Source: Thiobacillus sp. UBA2487 (lineage in GTDB: Bacteria > Pseudomonadota > Gammaproteobacteria > Burkholderiales > Sulfuriferulaceae). Taken from it: DNA of 7,160 nucleotides. The position numbers and the translations under genes are program-made. The notes beneath the pieces were generated by a model that searched no databases, was not told the origin of the DNA, and worked only from the letters and a program-made list of their open reading frames with translations. Below are positions 4,901 through 7,160 of this stretch, one piece after another (positions within the stretch are counted from its first letter, which is position 1; every line of letters starts with the position of its first letter). The stretch lies in contig DDOT01000169.1 of the NCBI GenBank assembly GCA_002341815.1, positions 1,099 through 8,258 of the forward strand, read 5' to 3'.

Positions 4901-7144
4901 ATGACCGATTCTCTTGCTTGCCAGATGGTCGAAACAACCATCGATTACGCTCAACTGGATGATCAAGAAAAAAACCAGATTTTGGCGCTCCAGCAATCCA
5001 TTCTGGAATCGGTGCTTGACGGCACCAGCCCGCAGGACATCATCGACAAAATCTGTCATCTGGAAGAATCGCTGCTGCCCAATTCGGTTGGCACCGTCAT
5101 GTTGTTCGACAACAAACGCAACAAACTGGACATTATTGCCGGTCCGAGCCTCACGCAAGACGCCAAAGACAAGTTTTCATCCTTACAGCCCGGCCCAGGT
5201 GCCGGTTCTTGCGGCAATGTGATTTACCGAGGTGAACCGGTGTTTGTCAGCAACACCTTGGAAGACCCACACTGGCAGGATTTACGTCATTTAGCGCAAG
5301 CGTATCATTTGATGGCGTGTTGGTCGATGCCGATACGCAGCGCAAATGGCGGTATTATCGGCACATTTGCCCTCTCCAGTTTTGAATCACGATCACCCAG
5401 CCCGTTTCATCTGAAATTGCTTGAAATTGGCGCCTCCATCATCGGCATTGTGCTGGATCGTCGGGAACAGATTGCACGCCAGCGCCTATATGCGCACATT
5501 TTCAACCACACGGGCGAAAGCGTGCTGATTACCGATGACAAACTGCAAACCATTTCCATCAACCCGGTTTTCACCCAAATGTTCGGCTATACCGAAACCG
5601 ATGTACTCGGCAAGCCGCCCTCATTCCTGAATTCGGGCAAACACGATGCGAACTATTATGCAAAAATGTGGCAGGACTTAAATGCAACCGGCTACTGGCA
5701 AGATGAAATTTTAAACCGTTGCCAAAACGGTGAGATCAAACCCTGCTTGCTCGGCATTAGCGTCGTACGCGACACCGACTCGCAAATCCAGCATTACATC
5801 GGCATTTATAGCGATATCAGCCGTTACAAGCAAGCACAGGCCGAAGTCGATTTTCTGTCCAGACATGATGCCATGACGCGCCTGCCCAATCGACGATTGC
5901 TGCGTGATCGTGCCGAGTATGCCCTGATCGTGGCTCGCGAAACACACAGCAAACTGGCCTTGCTGGTTCTTGACATTGATCACTTCAAAAACATCAATGA
6001 TTCGCTGGGGCATCAACTGGGCGATACGGTCTTGCAGGATATTGTCGTTCGTCTGCAAAGCATACTGCAACACAACGAAACCCTTTCGCGCAGCAGCGGC
6101 GATGAATTTTTAATTCTGCTGCCCAATTTACGCGACACCGAGCAAATCGACCAAACCCTGCAAAACCTGCAACAGTGTATGTCGCAGGCATTCGTGGTTA
6201 GTCAGCAAGAATTGCTGATTTCCTTATCAACCGGCATTGCCATTTATCCCGATGATGGGGATAACTTTGACAGCCTGCTCAAAGCCGCCGACATTGCCAT
6301 GCACCGGGCAAAATCGATCGGACGCAATAGTTGGAGCTACTTTACCGAGCAGATGAACACCGATGCACAAGAACGCATCACGTTGGGCAACCAGTTGCAC
6401 CGTGCCCTCAATGAACAGCAGTTACACCTGCATTACCAGCCACAGCTTGATTTGCACAGCGGTAAAATCCTTGGGGCTGAAGCCTTGTTGCGCTGGACGC
6501 ATCCCAAACTGGGCACTATTCCGCCCGGCCGGTTTATTCCGGTTGCCGAAGAATCCGGTCAAATTGTGGCGATTGGCGCGTGGGTACTGCACGAAGCTTG
6601 TCGACAAACTGCTGCATGGCATGCAGCAGGCTGGACTGATTTGCATATTTCCGTCAATTTATCAGCGGTGCAATTCAATCGCGGCCAACTTATCGAAACC
6701 GTTGAATCGGCTTTACAAACCAGCGGCCTGGCTGCGCGCTTTCTTGAACTGGAATTAACGGAATCGATTGTGATGACCCATGCGGATAAAGTGATGAGCA
6801 CCGTACATCAACTTAAACAATTGGGGGTGCAGTTATCAATCGATGATTTTGGCACCGGTTATTCCAGCTTGTCTTACCTGAAACGGTTTCCCATTGACAA
6901 ACTGAAAATCGACCAATCTTTCGTGCGTGACATGCTGGCTGACAGCAACGATATCGCCATTGTGCGCGCCATTATTCAAATGGCGCGCAACATGCACCTG
7001 AAAACCATAGCCGAAGGGGTAGAAGAACAGGCGCAACTGGACGTGTTGCGCAGTGAACAATGCGATGAAATCCAGGGCTATTGGCTGTCACGCCCGATCA
7101 GCGCCGAGCAGTTTACAGGTTGGCTGACCCAATATGATTTTTAA
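4901..7144 (+). CDS. GAF-PAS-GGDEF-EAL cyclic-di-GMP signalling protein, probable phosphodiesterase
   Basis: The product is 747 residues and soluble, with no membrane span or signal peptide. Numbering from ATG 4901, the domains are GAF (about 22-190), PAS (about 196-310), GGDEF (about 316-480) and EAL (about 495-740). The EAL domain has all eight catalytic and metal residues aligned to characterised phosphodiesterases: E527 (EALLRW), N586, E618, D648, D649, K669, E705 and Q725. It should therefore hydrolyse c-di-GMP to pGpG. The GGDEF site reads SGDEF (399-403), with the first glycine changed to serine; D358 and D401 remain, so GTP binding and weak cyclase activity are possible. The inhibitory RxxD site is absent, replaced by HxxT. 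The GAF and PAS domains presumably sense a small molecule or redox signal, ligand unknown. Start: ATG 4901 is likeliest, though no clear Shine-Dalgarno is present; TTG 4883 in the same frame would add six residues. It is transcribed away from the ATP-grasp gene. Confidence 0.93.
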   Translation: MTDSLACQMVETTIDYAQLDDQEKNQILALQQSILESVLDGTSPQDIIDKICHLEESLLPNSVGTVMLFDNKRNKLDIIAGPSLTQDAKDKFSSLQPGPGAGSCGNVIYRGEPVFVSNTLEDPHWQDLRHLAQAYHLMACWSMPIRSANGGIIGTFALSSFESRSPSPFHLKLLEIGASIIGIVLDRREQIARQRLYAHIFNHTGESVLITDDKLQTISINPVFTQMFGYTETDVLGKPPSFLNSGKHDANYYAKMWQDLNATGYWQDEILNRCQNGEIKPCLLGISVVRDTDSQIQHYIGIYSDISRYKQAQAEVDFLSRHDAMTRLPNRRLLRDRAEYALIVARETHSKLALLVLDIDHFKNINDSLGHQLGDTVLQDIVVRLQSILQHNETLSRSSGDEFLILLPNLRDTEQIDQTLQNLQQCMSQAFVVSQQELLISLSTGIAIYPDDGDNFDSLLKAADIAMHRAKSIGRNSWSYFTEQMNTDAQERITLGNQLHRALNEQQLHLHYQPQLDLHSGKILGAEALLRWTHPKLGTIPPGRFIPVAEESGQIVAIGAWVLHEACRQTAAWHAAGWTDLHISVNLSAVQFNRGQLIETVESALQTSGLAARFLELELTESIVMTHADKVMSTVHQLKQLGVQLSIDDFGTGYSSLSYLKRFPIDKLKIDQSFVRDMLADSNDIAIVRAIIQMARNMHLKTIAEGVEEQAQLDVLRSEQCDEIQGYWLSRPISAEQFTGWLTQYDF
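6609..6629. repeat. Perfect inverted repeat inside the EAL coding region
   Basis: The arms CTGCTGCATG (6609-6618) and CATGCAGCAG (6620-6629) are exact reverse complements around a single G. The site encodes TAAWHAA in the EAL domain, a peptide that is common there, so near-symmetric codons may explain it. Confidence 0.6.
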
Positions 7145-7160
7145 CCCGATCTTTTCATGA

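Noticed and set aside
7145..7160. Start of another gene at the right edge
   Set aside because: Only 16 bases remain after the GGDEF-EAL stop, too few to support any call.

Overview
The window looks like chromosomal DNA of a proteobacterium, most likely a beta- or gammaproteobacterium. The PhoB-PhoR pair, a 337-residue TsaD, the Pho-box promoter and the GAF-PAS-GGDEF-EAL protein all fit that group. I cannot name a genus. There is no insertion sequence, integrase, tRNA, rRNA or CRISPR array, and codon use looks even from gene to gene, so this reads as ordinary core and signalling DNA.

Layout. Positions 1-298 (minus) hold the N-terminal part of phoR, cut by the window edge. It begins at a TTG codon behind a good ribosome binding site. 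phoB (358-1047, minus) lies just upstream in the same operon. The phoB promoter has three 7-bp Pho half-sites at exact 11-bp steps, set 11 bp from a near-consensus -10 box. The 171-bp gap between phoB and the divergent tsaD (1219-2232, plus) also holds a second, weaker Pho-box-like pair facing tsaD. tsaD encodes the catalytic subunit of tRNA t6A synthesis.

A large gene (2183-4678, minus) follows. Its 3' end overlaps the 3' end of tsaD by 50 bp, tail to tail. It encodes an 831-residue protein with an N-terminal SEC-C zinc motif, about fourteen uninterrupted 34-residue TPR units and a C-terminal ATP-grasp-like ligase domain. I know of no established function for this architecture, and it is the most interesting item here. 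A 222-bp gap separates it from a divergent gene (4901-7144, plus) for a GAF-PAS-GGDEF-EAL cyclic-di-GMP protein. That protein has a complete EAL catalytic set, an SGDEF variant in place of GGDEF, and no RxxD inhibitory site.

Together, phoBR forms an autoregulated phosphate-sensing operon. The second Pho-box-like site raises the possibility that tsaD responds to phosphate. The ATP-grasp protein and the c-di-GMP protein share a divergent control region, but nothing in the sequence ties their functions together. I found no complete new multi-gene system; the candidates for novelty are the three-part ATP-grasp protein and the phosphate-control layout around tsaD.
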